A stretch of 64,000 nucleotides of DNA, taken from the NCBI RefSeq assembly GCF_000332355.1, contig NZ_KB235958.1:1719599-1783598 (forward strand), given 5' to 3'. The notes below the pieces were generated by a model. It had not been told where the DNA came from and ran no database searches. It saw nothing but the letters and a program-made list of their open reading frames with translations. This stretch comes from Baaleninema simplex PCC 7105. GTDB lineage: Bacteria > Cyanobacteriota > Cyanobacteriia > Cyanobacteriales > Geitlerinemataceae. Made by a program: the position numbers and the translations under genes. Below are positions 43,759 through 53,257 of the stretch, piece by piece. Numbering within the stretch: the first letter of the stretch is position 1; each line of letters starts with the position of its first letter.

Positions 43759-44184
43759 TTAAGGGGATTCGGTGTCGAACTCGAATTCAGAGCGGCGATC
43801 GCGTATTTTTCGATAACACTGAGGTGGCGTCACCGGAAGCGGTTCGAGACAAAAAAACGTCGCGCGACCTTCAGCTTGCAACAGCAACATCACGTCGGTT
43901 TCCGGGTCGTAGCGATCGACCGCTTCCAAAATCGGAACGCTGTTAAAATGATTTTGCAACAAAACGGTATCCGGTGCCGTCAACCAGGCGTTTAAAAAGG
44001 GCGCCAAACGACGCCGCGCAATAAACGACACCTCAAACGTCGCCCCCGTAGATGTGAGTTTCGGGCTGTCAGTACTGCACACCAACAGCCCCCGTCCCGA
44101 GGTTAAATACCCCAGCCAAGCGTTGTAACCGAGAACAGTTACGTTACGCTCGATAAAGGTTTGTTGCCAATTGGTTGAAGCCAT
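43759..44184 (-). CDS. Conserved hypothetical cyanobacterial protein
   Basis: About 141 residues from ATG 44184 (MASTNWQQTFIERNVTVLGY). The longer frame starts inside the 65-bp hairpin repeat and is unlikely. No known domain is recognised. The sequence is alternating hydrophobic (LGYLTSGRGLLVCSTDS, TFEVSFIARRRLAPFLNAWL, VMLLLQAEGRATFFCLEPLP), suggesting a small alpha/beta fold. There is no signal or membrane segment. It stands alone between hsp20 and metE on the minus strand. Confidence 0.65.
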   Translation of the reverse strand: MASTNWQQTFIERNVTVLGYNAWLGYLTSGRGLLVCSTDSPKLTSTGATFEVSFIARRRLAPFLNAWLTAPDTVLLQNHFNSVPILEAVDRYDPETDVMLLLQAEGRATFFCLEPLPVTPPQCYRKIRDRRSEFEFDTESP

Positions 44185-44212
44185 AAAAAAGAGATGAGGA
44201 GAGAAGGGGTAG

Positions 44213-44277
44213 GGTGCGTGACGCGGCTGAAAAATGTCAAGTTTGACCGTCAAATGAGATTTTCCGCATCACGCACC
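44213..44277. repeat. 65-bp hairpin repeat, GGTGCGTGACGC family, copy 4
   Basis: GGTGCGTGACGCGG and the complement of CCGCATCACGCACC match at 13 of 14 positions. It has the same total length (65 bp) as copies 1 and 2 near 14-15 kb, which argues for a defined mobile unit. Confidence 0.77.
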
Positions 44278-44314
44278 GACTCACCATCACATCATCCGGT
44301 CATTCCTCACCCGG

Positions 44315-46573
44315 TCACCGCGATTTACCGTTAGAAGCCGTTTCGATGTCCCGACGCAGTTCCAACGCCGCACTGACCATATTGCGCGTAGCGGCGACGG
44401 TTTCGGGCCAACCGCGCGTTTTCAGACCGCAATCGGGATTGACCCAAATGCGATCGCTCGGTAAATGCTGACTGCACTTGCGAATGCTCTCTTTAAAAGT
44501 GTCCTCAGAGGGAACGGCGGGTGCGTGAACGTCGTAAACCCCCGGCCCCACCTGTCGGGGATAACCTGCATCTGTCAGTTGCATCAGCGTCTCGTTGTTA
44601 CTGCGGCTGTCTTCAATCGAAATCACGTCGGCGTCCAAGCGATCGATCGCCTCCATAATGTCGCCGAACTCCGAATAGCACATATGCGTGTGAACCTGAG
44701 TTTCTGGCTTGGCGACGCCGACACTCAACCGGAACGCATCGACAGCCCAACTGAGATAGTCGTTCCACCGCTCTTGTTTGAGCGGTAAACCTTCCCGTAA
44801 AGCGGGTTCGTCCACTTGAACGAATTTTGCGCCAGCCGCTTCTAAATCGGCCACTTCCTCGCGAATCGCCAACGCCAGTTGAAACGCCTGTTCTTTGCGA
44901 GAAATATCGGTACGGGGGTACGACCAGTTCAACATCGTCACCGGGCCGGTTAACATTCCTTTGACCGGTTTGTCCGTGAGAGACTGCGCCACTTGAAACT
45001 CGCGGACGGTCATTGCTTGGGGACGCAGGATGTCGCTGTAGATAATCGGCGGACGCACGTAGCGGCTTCCGTAGCTTTGTACCCAACCGTGACGGGTGAA
45101 GGCGTAGCCGTCGAGTTGTTGTCCGAAGTATTCCACCATGTCGGAACGCTCGAACTCGCCGTGAACCAAAACGTCCATTCCCATTCCGTCTTGGACGCCG
45201 ATGCAGTAGGCGATGTGGAGATCGATCTGCTGTTGGTATTCTGACGGAGTCAGTTCGCCCCGTTTGTAGCGGGCCCGCAGTTTTCGCACCGCTTGGGTTT
45301 GGGGATAAGAGCCGATGGTGGTGGTGGGGAACGCCGGAAGTTTCACCTGTTGGGAAACGCGATCGCTGTAGGGTTGCGATCGCTCGAAATCTGAAACTTT
45401 CAGCGATTCGATGCGCTGTCGAACTTCGGGTTTGGCGGGATCGAACAGACGGAACGCCACCCAGTCTTTTTCAATGCGATCGAGTCGGGAGTTGAGGCTG
45501 CGATTCTCCAGGGTTTGACCGAGAACGGCCACTTCTTCGAGTTTTTGTTCGGCGAAACTCAAAACGTTTCGCAAGGGGTCGGGAAGTTGGGTTTCGTGGC
45601 TGGCGTCGTAGGGAACGAATTGCAAGGACGCCGACGGTTGAACGCACAAGTTGCGGGTGACGGTTTGCAACTGGCGTAGCAAGGTGGTTGCAGCTTCGGG
45701 ACGGATACGCCAGACGTTCCGAGCGTCCACCAAACCGACGCCGAGGCGTTTGTCGCTGGGGAATCCGTGGGTTTTGACCAATTCCAGGGTTCGACCTCGG
45801 GTAAAGTCCAAGGCGATCGCGGATACGGGAAGTTGCACCACCCAGGGATAGGTTTCTCCGAGGTCGTCGAAGTAGGTGACGAGGTGCAGGGGAATTCCCA
45901 CTTGAGAGAGTTCGCCGTATGCGGTTTCAAAGGCGGTTTGCAACTCCGGGGCGTCGCTGAAGACTAAGGCGGGTTCGTGGAGTTGAACTTCTGCGATTTC
46001 GAGTTCGTTCAGTTGGGTCAGCAGTTGTTGGTAGAGGGGGAGCAGTTGGGACAGAATACTGTCAAATTCGACTCCGTCGAGGCGACTCAGGCGTAACAGC
46101 GTCACCGGACCGAGAACGATGGGAACGGTGCGTTCTCCCAAGATGGATTTGGCGCGACGAACGGTATCGAGAAAGTCGTCAAAGTTAGCGGTCGGGGTTA
46201 AGTCCGGCGTGATTTCGGGGACGAGATAGTGATAGTTGGTATCGAACCACTTCGTCATTTCTAAAGCGGCAATTTTGCCTTTTCCGCGTGCCATGGCGAA
46301 GTAGCGATCGCGTCCTTCTAGGGATCGAAATCGTTGGGGAACGAGTCCGAAACGAATCACCCAGTCGAGAACGCGATCGTACAGCGTGGCATCGCCGACG
46401 CCAATGCCTTCAATATCTGCCTCGAGCTGTGTTTTCCAATCCCGAACTTGTAAGGTCTCGAACGTGGCGAGAAGCTCAGCTTCGGATATGTTTCCTTTCC
46501 AAAAACTCTCGAGCGATTTTTTGAGTTCTCGTTTTTGTCCGATGCAGGGATAACCTAATGTCGTTGTCAGCAT
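44315..46573 (-). CDS. metE: Cobalamin-independent methionine synthase MetE
   Basis: About 752 residues from ATG 46573 (MLTTTLGYPCIGQKRELKKS), the standard MetE start; the frame extends to 46612 but adds an atypical leader. Zinc-binding histidine and cysteine occur in VHTHMCYSEFGDI, and the last cysteine in VNPDCGLKTRGWPE. TTIGSYPQTQAVRKLR marks the start of the catalytic half. It transfers the methyl group of 5-methyltetrahydropteroyl-triglutamate to homocysteine without B12. A cobalamin riboswitch lies about 1.4 kb upstream on the same strand, with one membrane-protein gene between. B12 control of MetE is therefore possible but not shown. Confidence 0.95.
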   Translation of the reverse strand: MLTTTLGYPCIGQKRELKKSLESFWKGNISEAELLATFETLQVRDWKTQLEADIEGIGVGDATLYDRVLDWVIRFGLVPQRFRSLEGRDRYFAMARGKGKIAALEMTKWFDTNYHYLVPEITPDLTPTANFDDFLDTVRRAKSILGERTVPIVLGPVTLLRLSRLDGVEFDSILSQLLPLYQQLLTQLNELEIAEVQLHEPALVFSDAPELQTAFETAYGELSQVGIPLHLVTYFDDLGETYPWVVQLPVSAIALDFTRGRTLELVKTHGFPSDKRLGVGLVDARNVWRIRPEAATTLLRQLQTVTRNLCVQPSASLQFVPYDASHETQLPDPLRNVLSFAEQKLEEVAVLGQTLENRSLNSRLDRIEKDWVAFRLFDPAKPEVRQRIESLKVSDFERSQPYSDRVSQQVKLPAFPTTTIGSYPQTQAVRKLRARYKRGELTPSEYQQQIDLHIAYCIGVQDGMGMDVLVHGEFERSDMVEYFGQQLDGYAFTRHGWVQSYGSRYVRPPIIYSDILRPQAMTVREFQVAQSLTDKPVKGMLTGPVTMLNWSYPRTDISRKEQAFQLALAIREEVADLEAAGAKFVQVDEPALREGLPLKQERWNDYLSWAVDAFRLSVGVAKPETQVHTHMCYSEFGDIMEAIDRLDADVISIEDSRSNNETLMQLTDAGYPRQVGPGVYDVHAPAVPSEDTFKESIRKCSQHLPSDRIWVNPDCGLKTRGWPETVAATRNMVSAALELRRDIETASNGKSR

Positions 46574-46687
46574 AATTTGCAAAGAATTGTTGATAATGGT
46601 TGACAAACTCACTTTGGAGTTTTTTGAGAATTGAGATAATAGGGGTGATGCAGTACGATCGCTGTGTTATCGAACTATTTCGAGCTT

Positions 46688-47386
46688 TTAAATTTGTTTC
46701 GATCTAAAGTGCGATCGCTTGTGTTCAAAGGAGAAAGCACCCGTTATCGATGCTGAATTGCCAACGAAGCATTTTCCAATTTCGGGCAATACAACTTCTA
46801 TAAGGAGGTAGTGCAGTCCTGAAAATACGATCGCCCAAAGGATTTCTCGAACGAAAATTTCGTTGAGAACGTCGAGAGTCAGAAAATCGAGCTTCATTTC
46901 ACCATTCACGAGCATCAGGAAGGCTTGAAAAAAGAGAAATCCACTGAAAAAACTCGTCCAAATACCTAAATAGCGATCGCGAATTTTACAATTTTCTGAC
47001 GGAGCAATCCACAGAGAAAATCCAGCGATCGCGAGTCCGGTCAATCCCGCGACACCTCCCCAAATCCACCACTCTAGATCGATCGAACTTTGGCGAAACA
47101 AAACGTCGTAAAAACGATCGATCGCCCACAATCCAACGAGACTCGAAACAACCGTTTTTAACGGAAGCGTTCGACTGGCGATCGCAGAAAATGCAACGAT
47201 AGGAACGTGAGGCGATACGAGACAACTCAAACTCGCCACCGTAACGAGTAAACTCAGCCACCAGGAACAACAGGTTTCTCGTTGAGAACTACAGTTTTGA
47301 GAAACCGTTTTTTGAAGGGTTTTCAAAATTTCAGATTCGTAAGTTACGACGATCGGTTGATCGTCTTCTTGAGTGGGATACGTCAT
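46688..47386 (-). CDS. Multi-pass membrane protein of unknown function
   Basis: About 232 residues from ATG 47386 (MTYPTQEDDQPIVVTYESEI). The leader encoded further upstream is basic and cysteine-rich and unlikely. There are five or six hydrophobic segments: WWLSLLVTVASLSCLVS, IVAFSAIASRTLPL, WIWGGVAGLTGLAIAGFSLW, IWTSFFSGFLFFQAFLMLV, and ILWAIVFSGLHYLLIEVVL. I do not recognise a family. It lies between a cobalamin riboswitch (about 540 bp upstream) and metE (114 bp downstream), all on the minus strand, so it may belong to a B12-responsive unit, for example a cobalt or precursor transporter. That is speculative. Confidence 0.65.
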   Translation of the reverse strand: MTYPTQEDDQPIVVTYESEILKTLQKTVSQNCSSQRETCCSWWLSLLVTVASLSCLVSPHVPIVAFSAIASRTLPLKTVVSSLVGLWAIDRFYDVLFRQSSIDLEWWIWGGVAGLTGLAIAGFSLWIAPSENCKIRDRYLGIWTSFFSGFLFFQAFLMLVNGEMKLDFLTLDVLNEIFVREILWAIVFSGLHYLLIEVVLPEIGKCFVGNSASITGAFSFEHKRSHFRSKQI

Positions 47387-47819
47387 CGCAAAATTTTCCT
47401 CTCTTGCACGAAGGCACGAAAATGTCAAGAGCGATCTGATACGTTTAGAACAGCCAAAAACGCACGTTTGAGATCGCAACAAATACCCGAGCGTTTAAAG
47501 GTATTTGCTCTGAAAAATCTCTCGATTTAGATACCGTTCGATTTCGTAGAACGACCCCTCAGCACCTCCCTTCAGTAAGGGAAAGATGGGTGGGTTTCCG
47601 ATCGCAAAAGTGAGATGAACCCCTCGATTTACCGTTAAAAAAGCATCCGAAAAGCGCGATCGCTCGCAAAAAAACCGCTCGAATTTCTAACTCAAAAATT
47701 CCAGCGATCGCGAAATCGCGAACAGCACCCAACCGAAGAAAACGGCAGGCGATCGAATTGCCAAAACGACGCGAGTATTAGATCGAACTCACAAAACTCG
47801 GAACTTTTTTCAGTCGAAC
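47387..47819. other. Intergenic region between the riboswitch ORF and the membrane protein gene
   Basis: 433 bp. It contains a TCCCTT/AAGGGA hairpin near 47570-47586 and dense HIP1 sites near 47655-47720. No coding sequence of convincing length is seen on the minus strand. Confidence 0.45.
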
Positions 47820-47900
47820 TCAGGACGATGCGATCGGTAGCGGATCGCCGAGATCGGGGGGACGATAGAGACGGTTTGAAAAGGCTAAAACTGCCATCAT
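47820..47900 (-). CDS. Possible 26-codon ORF directly behind the riboswitch
   Basis: ATG at 47900 is preceded by GAGG at normal distance (GCGAGGTACAG). It runs 26 codons (MMAVLAFSNRLYRPPDLGDP and six more) to TGA at 47820-47822. It is the only start with a good ribosome-binding site in the riboswitch leader. It may be a leader peptide or the stump of a decayed B12-regulated gene. It resembles nothing I know. Confidence 0.35.
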   Translation of the reverse strand: MMAVLAFSNRLYRPPDLGDPLPIASS

Positions 47901-47929
47901 CTGTACCTCGCAGACGAACGTATTGACTT

Positions 47930-48062
47930 GGCGAACTTGGTCGGCGGGCATTCTGACTCAGAGATCGATCGACCTCTTCACAGCTGCGGGACAGCGTCGG
48001 ATTTTCACCGAACTTTCCCCCTTGCATCTAACGGCTGATCCCCGTTAGAACCGAACGGATAC
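47930..48062 (-). promoter_or_regulatory. Cobalamin (adenosylcobalamin-type) riboswitch
   Basis: Read on the minus strand the region contains GGGGGAAAGTTCGGTGAAAA, then TCCGACGCTGTCCCGCAGCTGTGA, then the B12 box GAGTCAGAATGCCCGCC, in the correct order and spacing for the conserved core of cobalamin riboswitches. A preceding CTAACGG/CCGTTAG stem fits the P2 region. It should lower downstream expression when cobalamin is bound. The regulated gene is uncertain: the only nearby reading frame is a 26-codon ORF, and the next full gene begins about 540 bp away. Confidence 0.93.
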
Positions 48063-48146
48063 ATAATAGCACGTTCGATCGCTCGTGGCTTAATATAAGT
48101 TGAAATGTCATCTCGATCGCGCTGTTTTTTCTATCCTTAAAGTTCT

Positions 48147-48827
48147 TTGGAACTCCGAACTCTCGAACCGGATACTGTCGATCTCTGGTGTGTGGCGTTA
48201 GACGCCGAGAACTTCCCCAACGATCGCACCTGGGACATTCTGTCGGAAACAGAACGAGAACGAGCGTCTCGGTATCGTTTCGCTCGCGATCGCCGTCGGT
48301 TCGTCCTGGCTCGCAGTGCGTTACGCTGGCTTCTCGGCGACTATCTCGATATCCCCCCGCAAACCATACAGTTCGAGTACGGCGATCGGGGAAAACCCTT
48401 TTTAAACGGAACGCCGTTAGCCTTCAACGTCTCTCACTCTGAGGATTTGGCGTTAATCGCCGTCACGTGGAATCGAGCGATCGGTGTCGATCTCGAATAC
48501 AAACGCCAAATTGACAGTACCGCTTTAGCCGAGCGATTTTTCAGTCCTCGAGAGGTGGCGGCGTTAAACGAAATTGCAGAACACCAACGCGACGACGCTT
48601 TTTTCAACTACTGGACGTGCAAAGAAGCTTATCTCAAAGCCACGGGAGAAGGGTTAGCGGGGTTGAGTCGCGTAGAAGTGACTTTGACGCCTTCACCAGT
48701 GTTGTGGACTGATTCAGAACGAACGTGGACGTTGAAACCGTTGCAACTTCGCTCGGATTATGCAGCGGCGTTAGTCGTAGACGGAGAGATCGCAGAAATC
48801 CGACGGCGAGAGTGCGATCGATGGTGA
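48147..48827 (+). CDS. 4'-phosphopantetheinyl transferase (Sfp/HetI type)
   Basis: 226 residues, with a TTG start at 48147; no better in-frame ATG precedes the conserved start. Motifs of the superfamily are RGKPFLNG followed by FNVSHSED (93-100), GVDLEY (113-118, magnesium-binding acid pair D and E) and WTCKEAYLKATGEGL (156-170). The length fits the two-lobed Sfp group. It moves the phosphopantetheine arm of CoA to carrier proteins of fatty-acid, polyketide or nonribosomal peptide synthesis; in cyanobacteria one such enzyme often serves all. It is divergent from the riboswitch leader. Confidence 0.9.
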   Translation: MELRTLEPDTVDLWCVALDAENFPNDRTWDILSETERERASRYRFARDRRRFVLARSALRWLLGDYLDIPPQTIQFEYGDRGKPFLNGTPLAFNVSHSEDLALIAVTWNRAIGVDLEYKRQIDSTALAERFFSPREVAALNEIAEHQRDDAFFNYWTCKEAYLKATGEGLAGLSRVEVTLTPSPVLWTDSERTWTLKPLQLRSDYAAALVVDGEIAEIRRRECDRW

Positions 48828-48991
48828 ACCGTTACGCGATCGCTCGTACCGCCACTTCCAAACCCCGCCACACCTTCGCGAGAACGTCGAGATCTAGAAA
48901 ATCGAGATCCAAAAAATCGAGATCCAAGGATTGGGATATGTTAAGTTAACAGAGTTTGTCTGAGAATGCCGCCGCGACCCACGCAACGACA

Positions 48992-50695
48992 ATGACTGAT
49001 TCAGAAACCTTGTACGATCTACTCCTCGACCTCGACAACCGAGGCTACAAGGCATACAAAGACATTCAAGGACAGTACGAATTTCCCAACTTCACCCTCA
49101 TTATCGACTACGTTCAAGGCGATCCCTTCGCGTCGCCGAGTAAGCTGCGGGTACGTGTTCCCCAATCCGTGGCGAAATTTCCCGCCGAACTCTACAACAC
49201 GCCGTCGCGACAGGTGGCGTTGCGGGACTACCTCACCCGACAGTTCGACTCGGCTTGTCACCGCGTCAGCCAACACCGAGGAACGGGGAAAAGTGGCACC
49301 ATCGCTGTCTGTCGGATGGGACAGGAAGTCCTCGATCGCACCTCGGCTTATATTAACGACGACTGGCTCGAACTGCGGTTTGTCGTGGGACTTCCGGCCC
49401 GAGGACGGCGCATCCTAGGACGACAGGCGGCGTATATGCTCTGTGAAGACGTTCCCGAATCGATCGATCGCGCCTTAGTCTACGCCAATCTCGACGCGGC
49501 GGACGTTCGCCGTCACGTGGAAACTGTCGAAGATGCAGACTGGCTGCGATCGCAACTCTCCGAGAGGGATTTAGTTTCCTTCGTCGCCGACGGCGCGATC
49601 TTACCCCGTCGCAGCGGCGTCGACGATCGACCGTTGCAAAAAAACGCCGTTCCCTTCGAGTCCCCAGACTCGCTACGGGTGACGTTCGATCGACCCAACG
49701 GCGGCGAAATCTCGGGAATGGGAATTTCTAAAGGCGTCACGCTCGTCGTCGGCGGCGGCTATCACGGAAAATCGACCCTGCTGCGAGCGATCGAACTGGG
49801 AGTTTACAACCACATCCCCGACGACGGACGGGAATTTGTCGTCACCGATCCCACAGCGGTTAAAATTCGCGCCGAAGACGGTCGTTACGTGGCGGGAGTA
49901 GACATCTCGCCGTTTATTAACAATCTCCCTCAAAACCGGCCGACGACTTCGTTTTCGACGGAAAACGCCAGTGGAAGTACGTCTCAGGCGGCGAATATCG
50001 TCGAGGCGTTGGAAGTCGGCGCTAAACTGTTACTGATCGACGAAGATACCTCGGCGACGAACTTTACGATTCGCGATCGCCGAATGCAGCAGTTAATCGC
50101 TAAAGAGAAAGAACCGATTACGCCGTTTATCGATCGCGTCCGCCAACTTCTCGAAGAACGGGAGGTTTCGACAATTTTAGTGATGGGAGGAAGCGGCGAT
50201 TACTTCGACGTGGCCGATACCGCGATCGCGATGACAGAATTTCTCCCCAGCGACGTGACCGAAGAAGTCCGTCAAATCGCCGCCGAATTCGCCACCGGAC
50301 GCCAACCTGAAGGCGGCGAGGTGTTTGGAGAGGTGCGATCGCGCGCGATCGATCCCGAGAGCATCGATCCCAGTCGTGGAAAGCGATCGGTGAAATGGCA
50401 AGCTCGCGACATCGACGAAATCGTCTTCGGAACGGAGAACATCGACCTCTCGGCGGTTCAGCAACTCGTCGATACGGGACAGTTGAGAGCGATCGCCGAA
50501 GCGATGGTATATCTCAAACAAGAATACGCCGACGGCCGCCGAACCTTAACCGAACTCCTCGATTTAATCTTCTCCGACATAGAAAACCGAGGTTTAGAAG
50601 TCTTATCGCCGTTCCCCCAAGGCGATCTCGCCGAGTTTCGCCGCTTCGAGTTCGCCGCCGCCTTAAATCGTCTGAGAACCCTTCAGACACGGTAG
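48992..50695 (+). CDS. ABC-class ATPase (pfam09818 type), role unclear
   Basis: About 567 residues from ATG 48992 (MTDSETLYDLLLDLDNRGYK). The family is a distinct branch of ABC-class ATPases with one nucleotide-binding domain inside long flanking regions. The N-terminal part (QGQYEFPNFTLIIDYVQGDP, SPSKLRVRVPQ) is family-specific. Walker A is GGGYHGKSTLL (about 253-263). Walker B is AKLLLIDEDTSATNF (about 345-359), with VMGGSGDYFDVADTAI after it. Related proteins bind nucleic acids. No membrane part or transporter partner is present, so transport is unlikely. Tandem AAAATCGAGATCCAA repeats lie just before the gene. Confidence 0.85.
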   Translation: MTDSETLYDLLLDLDNRGYKAYKDIQGQYEFPNFTLIIDYVQGDPFASPSKLRVRVPQSVAKFPAELYNTPSRQVALRDYLTRQFDSACHRVSQHRGTGKSGTIAVCRMGQEVLDRTSAYINDDWLELRFVVGLPARGRRILGRQAAYMLCEDVPESIDRALVYANLDAADVRRHVETVEDADWLRSQLSERDLVSFVADGAILPRRSGVDDRPLQKNAVPFESPDSLRVTFDRPNGGEISGMGISKGVTLVVGGGYHGKSTLLRAIELGVYNHIPDDGREFVVTDPTAVKIRAEDGRYVAGVDISPFINNLPQNRPTTSFSTENASGSTSQAANIVEALEVGAKLLLIDEDTSATNFTIRDRRMQQLIAKEKEPITPFIDRVRQLLEEREVSTILVMGGSGDYFDVADTAIAMTEFLPSDVTEEVRQIAAEFATGRQPEGGEVFGEVRSRAIDPESIDPSRGKRSVKWQARDIDEIVFGTENIDLSAVQQLVDTGQLRAIAEAMVYLKQEYADGRRTLTELLDLIFSDIENRGLEVLSPFPQGDLAEFRRFEFAAALNRLRTLQTR

Positions 50696-50746
50696 CGTTT
50701 GGAGCAAGGGAGAGGGGGAGAGGGGGAGAAGGGGAGAGGGGGAGAG

Positions 50747-52028
50747 CTGATAAGGCTATGACTTTTACTTAGGAGGTATCGAAAGCCAAAGAAGCCCCAG
50801 GATAGGGAGAAGTACGGTGGCGTCCCCAACTCAAGGGAAGTCCTTGAAAGAGGCGGACGACAAAAGAGATACAGCCAAGGCGCCAACAAGAAAGAGTTCT
50901 CGGTCTGAGGGTCGCGGCGGCCAGACCGGTCGAGTCAGAGTCAGTCCGAGGGGAAGTCGAAGGCTTTTGGGAGTCTTCCCGACAAGCCCCTTCGGTGATG
51001 AGCCAAAGTAAAGCCACAGACATGGCCAGCCAAAGACACTCAGCCCGGTGAGGATGAGTCAAACGGGTGCGTTGCCAATTAAAGCCATCGCTCTTGAGAT
51101 CGCGATAAGCCGCTTCAGTCCAAGAGCGAAAGCCATAAAAGGCAGCCGAAGCCGATTGAGGTGAGGCGTCACTCAGCAACAGCCAAGGGTCTTTGTAATC
51201 CTCGTCCCATCGGGCTAACAGGGTACAATCGAGAGGATTTTGGCGAAAGCAGCGTACCGGTTGACTAAAACTCTCACCAACTCGAACCACTTGCTCGAGA
51301 GGTTGCCAGTCGGCGAGAGTTTCCCCCGAGCGCACTTGGTAATAGCCTTGTGAGTTAATACGTAACAAAGGATGCCATCCCAGAGCCACAATTTCCTCAT
51401 ACAGCCAACAAGCATAGAGTCCTCGATCGGCCAAAACCCAAACCCTGACCGACTCGGGAACCACTCCGCTCAAGCGACGGAGCAAGTCTTGCCACAGGGG
51501 CTTCCAGGGGTGTTTCTGGGAAGCTTTCACGATTTTCCAGGCCACGGGAATGCCACTGCCGCGATAGAGTACGTTGAGTGACAAGACGATAAATTTTTGA
51601 CCGATATGGGTCGCATCTAAGGCCAGGAACAGGTCGTCGCTCTCTCCTAATAGCTCTAAGACCCACTTCAGCAGCGGCGCGAAACAACTGGCTACATCTA
51701 GCTCAGCATATTTACGACCGTAAGCTTGGCGTTTTTCTTTGTACCACTGTTGTAGTCTTTGACGTACGTTGGTGAATTTTTCCCCGTTGACTTGGGCAAT
51801 ACACTCTGACACTTGAGTCAGACTTGAAGAGCGACTCATCATCATGCCAAAGCTCCAGGTGGCTAGCCCTGATACTTGTGGCAAGGAAAGATTCGGAAAA
51901 TGACGACTGACTTCTTGCGACCACTGTTTGAGGTAAGCTGAGTTGTATTTCATGGCTTCTCCTAAACGAGTCTACGGCTTTCTCTTTGTCGGCTCTTTCT
52001 CTCTCTCTTACAATCATAGCCTTGTCAG
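50747..52028 (-). mobile_element. IS4-family insertion sequence, 1282 bp, copy 2 (inverted)
   Basis: Same length, ends and protein as the element at 31675-32956, in opposite orientation. The target GAGGGGGAGAG is duplicated at 50736-50746 and 52029-52039 (11 bp). Like copy 1 it landed in a GGGGGAGA microsatellite. Confidence 0.93.
50769..51953 (-). CDS. IS4-family transposase, copy 2
   Basis: 394 residues, identical in sequence to the transposase at 31750-32934, including LFLALDATHIGQ, VWVLADRGLYACW and the YGFRSWTEAAYRDLK signature. Identity of the overlapping minor frames on both strands shows that the DNA is also essentially identical. The gene is intact and probably active. Confidence 0.93.
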   Translation of the reverse strand: MKYNSAYLKQWSQEVSRHFPNLSLPQVSGLATWSFGMMMSRSSSLTQVSECIAQVNGEKFTNVRQRLQQWYKEKRQAYGRKYAELDVASCFAPLLKWVLELLGESDDLFLALDATHIGQKFIVLSLNVLYRGSGIPVAWKIVKASQKHPWKPLWQDLLRRLSGVVPESVRVWVLADRGLYACWLYEEIVALGWHPLLRINSQGYYQVRSGETLADWQPLEQVVRVGESFSQPVRCFRQNPLDCTLLARWDEDYKDPWLLLSDASPQSASAAFYGFRSWTEAAYRDLKSDGFNWQRTRLTHPHRAECLWLAMSVALLWLITEGACREDSQKPSTSPRTDSDSTGLAAATLRPRTLSCWRLGCISFVVRLFQGLPLSWGRHRTSPYPGASLAFDTS

Positions 52029-52135
52029 GAGGGGGAGAGGGGGAGAAGGGGAGAGGGGGAGAAACTGTCAACTGTCTCCACTGTTCACTGCTCACTGTTC
52101 ACTGCTCACTGTAAAAGGCTGGCGACTGGCGACTG
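52029..52135. repeat. GGGGGAGA microsatellite plus CACTGTTCACTG and CTGGCGA repeats
   Basis: In order: GAGGGGGA units, GAAACTGTCAACTGTC, alternating CTGTTCA/CTGCTCA heptamers, then CTGGCGACTGGCGACTGAAA. The same module order, complemented, occurs at 35205-35348. It lies between IS copy 2 and the 3' end of hrcA. Confidence 0.8.
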
Positions 52136-52171
52136 AAACACTGTTCTCCGTTCCCTCTTCCCTATCAACTA

Positions 52172-53257
52172 TCAACCCTTTCCCAATCGTTCCGAAAGAT
52201 AGTTTGCGGCGGCTTCCGCCATAGAAATCGAGTCTTCGTACATCATACGAGTCGGCCCTAGGAGACTGACGCTTCCGACGGGATGGGAACCGCGACGATA
52301 GGTAGCAGACACCAGGGTACAGGTGCGAATGGGTTCGAGGGGATTTTCCGAACCGATACGGACGTTGACTCGTTTTCGGGTGGTGGTGGAGTCCGCTGGC
52401 TCGAACACGAGGGGAAATAGCTGTTCCGGTTCGTCTTCGAGGAGGTGCATCAACGGCTGAACCTGTTGCAGTTCGGCAAATTCTGGCAATCTCAAAACGT
52501 CGGCGATACCGCTGATGGCGATGGGAACCACCGTCGGGGTTTGCAGCCGCCGCACTAAATCGGAAAAGAGGGTTTTCAGGCTGTCGGCGTAACGTTGAAA
52601 TTCGCGATCGAGTTCTCCCCAATCGAGATCGGCCAGATCTGCAATCGGCCGTCCCCGTAACTGCGCGTTGAGGAAGTTCGAGAGGATTTGCAGTTCGCGA
52701 TCGAGCAGTTCGGAGTCAGGATAGCTGTTGTCTTCGTCCTGTTGCAGCGTCACCAACGTCGATTGGGTTTCGTAAACGTCCGTCACCGCAATCAGCATGA
52801 TTTGACCCGGATCGACTTGAATCAGTTGTAGGTGTCGCAATTGCGCGATTTGAGATTGCGGTAACGTAATTAAGGCGATGTAACCGCTCAATTTCGAGAG
52901 AATCTGAGCCGCACCGCGCAGCAACGCTTCGAGACTCCAATTATCCCATTGCAACTGCTGTCCGAGTAATTTTTCCGTGCGTTCGGCTCGACGCTCCGAC
53001 GGCTGCATCAGGCGATCGACGTACACGCGATATCCTGAATCCGATGGAACTCGTCCGGCGGAGGTGTGCGGTTGATACAACAATCCGGCTTTTTCGAGCA
53101 ATCCCATACCCGAGCGAATGGTCGCCGAACTGACGCTGAGGTTGTATTCCTCTGCCAACGCCTTCGAGCCGACGGGTTCGGCCGTAGCGACGTAGTGGCG
53201 AACAGTTGCCCAGAGAATATGTTGTTGTCGCGCAGTTAACTCCACTGGCCCAAACAT
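52172..53257 (-). CDS. hrcA: Heat-inducible transcription repressor HrcA
   Basis: About 361 residues from ATG 53257 ([20 protein letters not shown]). The frame allows a start at 53281, but this one fits the family. The N-terminal winged helix has [20 protein letters not shown] and [18 protein letters not shown]; the GAF-like core has [18 protein letters not shown] near the end. HrcA represses groESL and dnaK operons by binding CIRCE (TTAGCACTC-N9-GAGTGCTAA) and depends on GroEL for activity. dnaK and hsp20 are in the same window but without visible CIRCE, so its targets are probably elsewhere (groESL). Confidence 0.93.
   Translation of the reverse strand: MFGPVELTARQQHILWATVRHYVATAEPVGSKALAEEYNLSVSSATIRSGMGLLEKAGLLYQPHTSAGRVPSDSGYRVYVDRLMQPSERRAERTEKLLGQQLQWDNWSLEALLRGAAQILSKLSGYIALITLPQSQIAQLRHLQLIQVDPGQIMLIAVTDVYETQSTLVTLQQDEDNSYPDSELLDRELQILSNFLNAQLRGRPIADLADLDWGELDREFQRYADSLKTLFSDLVRRLQTPTVVPIAISGIADVLRLPEFAELQQVQPLMHLLEDEPEQLFPLVFEPADSTTTRKRVNVRIGSENPLEPIRTCTLVSATYRRGSHPVGSVSLLGPTRMMYEDSISMAEAAANYLSERLGKG

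Noticed and set aside
47692..48027. Minus-strand 111-codon frame overlapping the cobalamin riboswitch
   Set aside because: It starts inside the riboswitch core and its residues reflect the RNA sequence; serine/arginine-rich with no homology.
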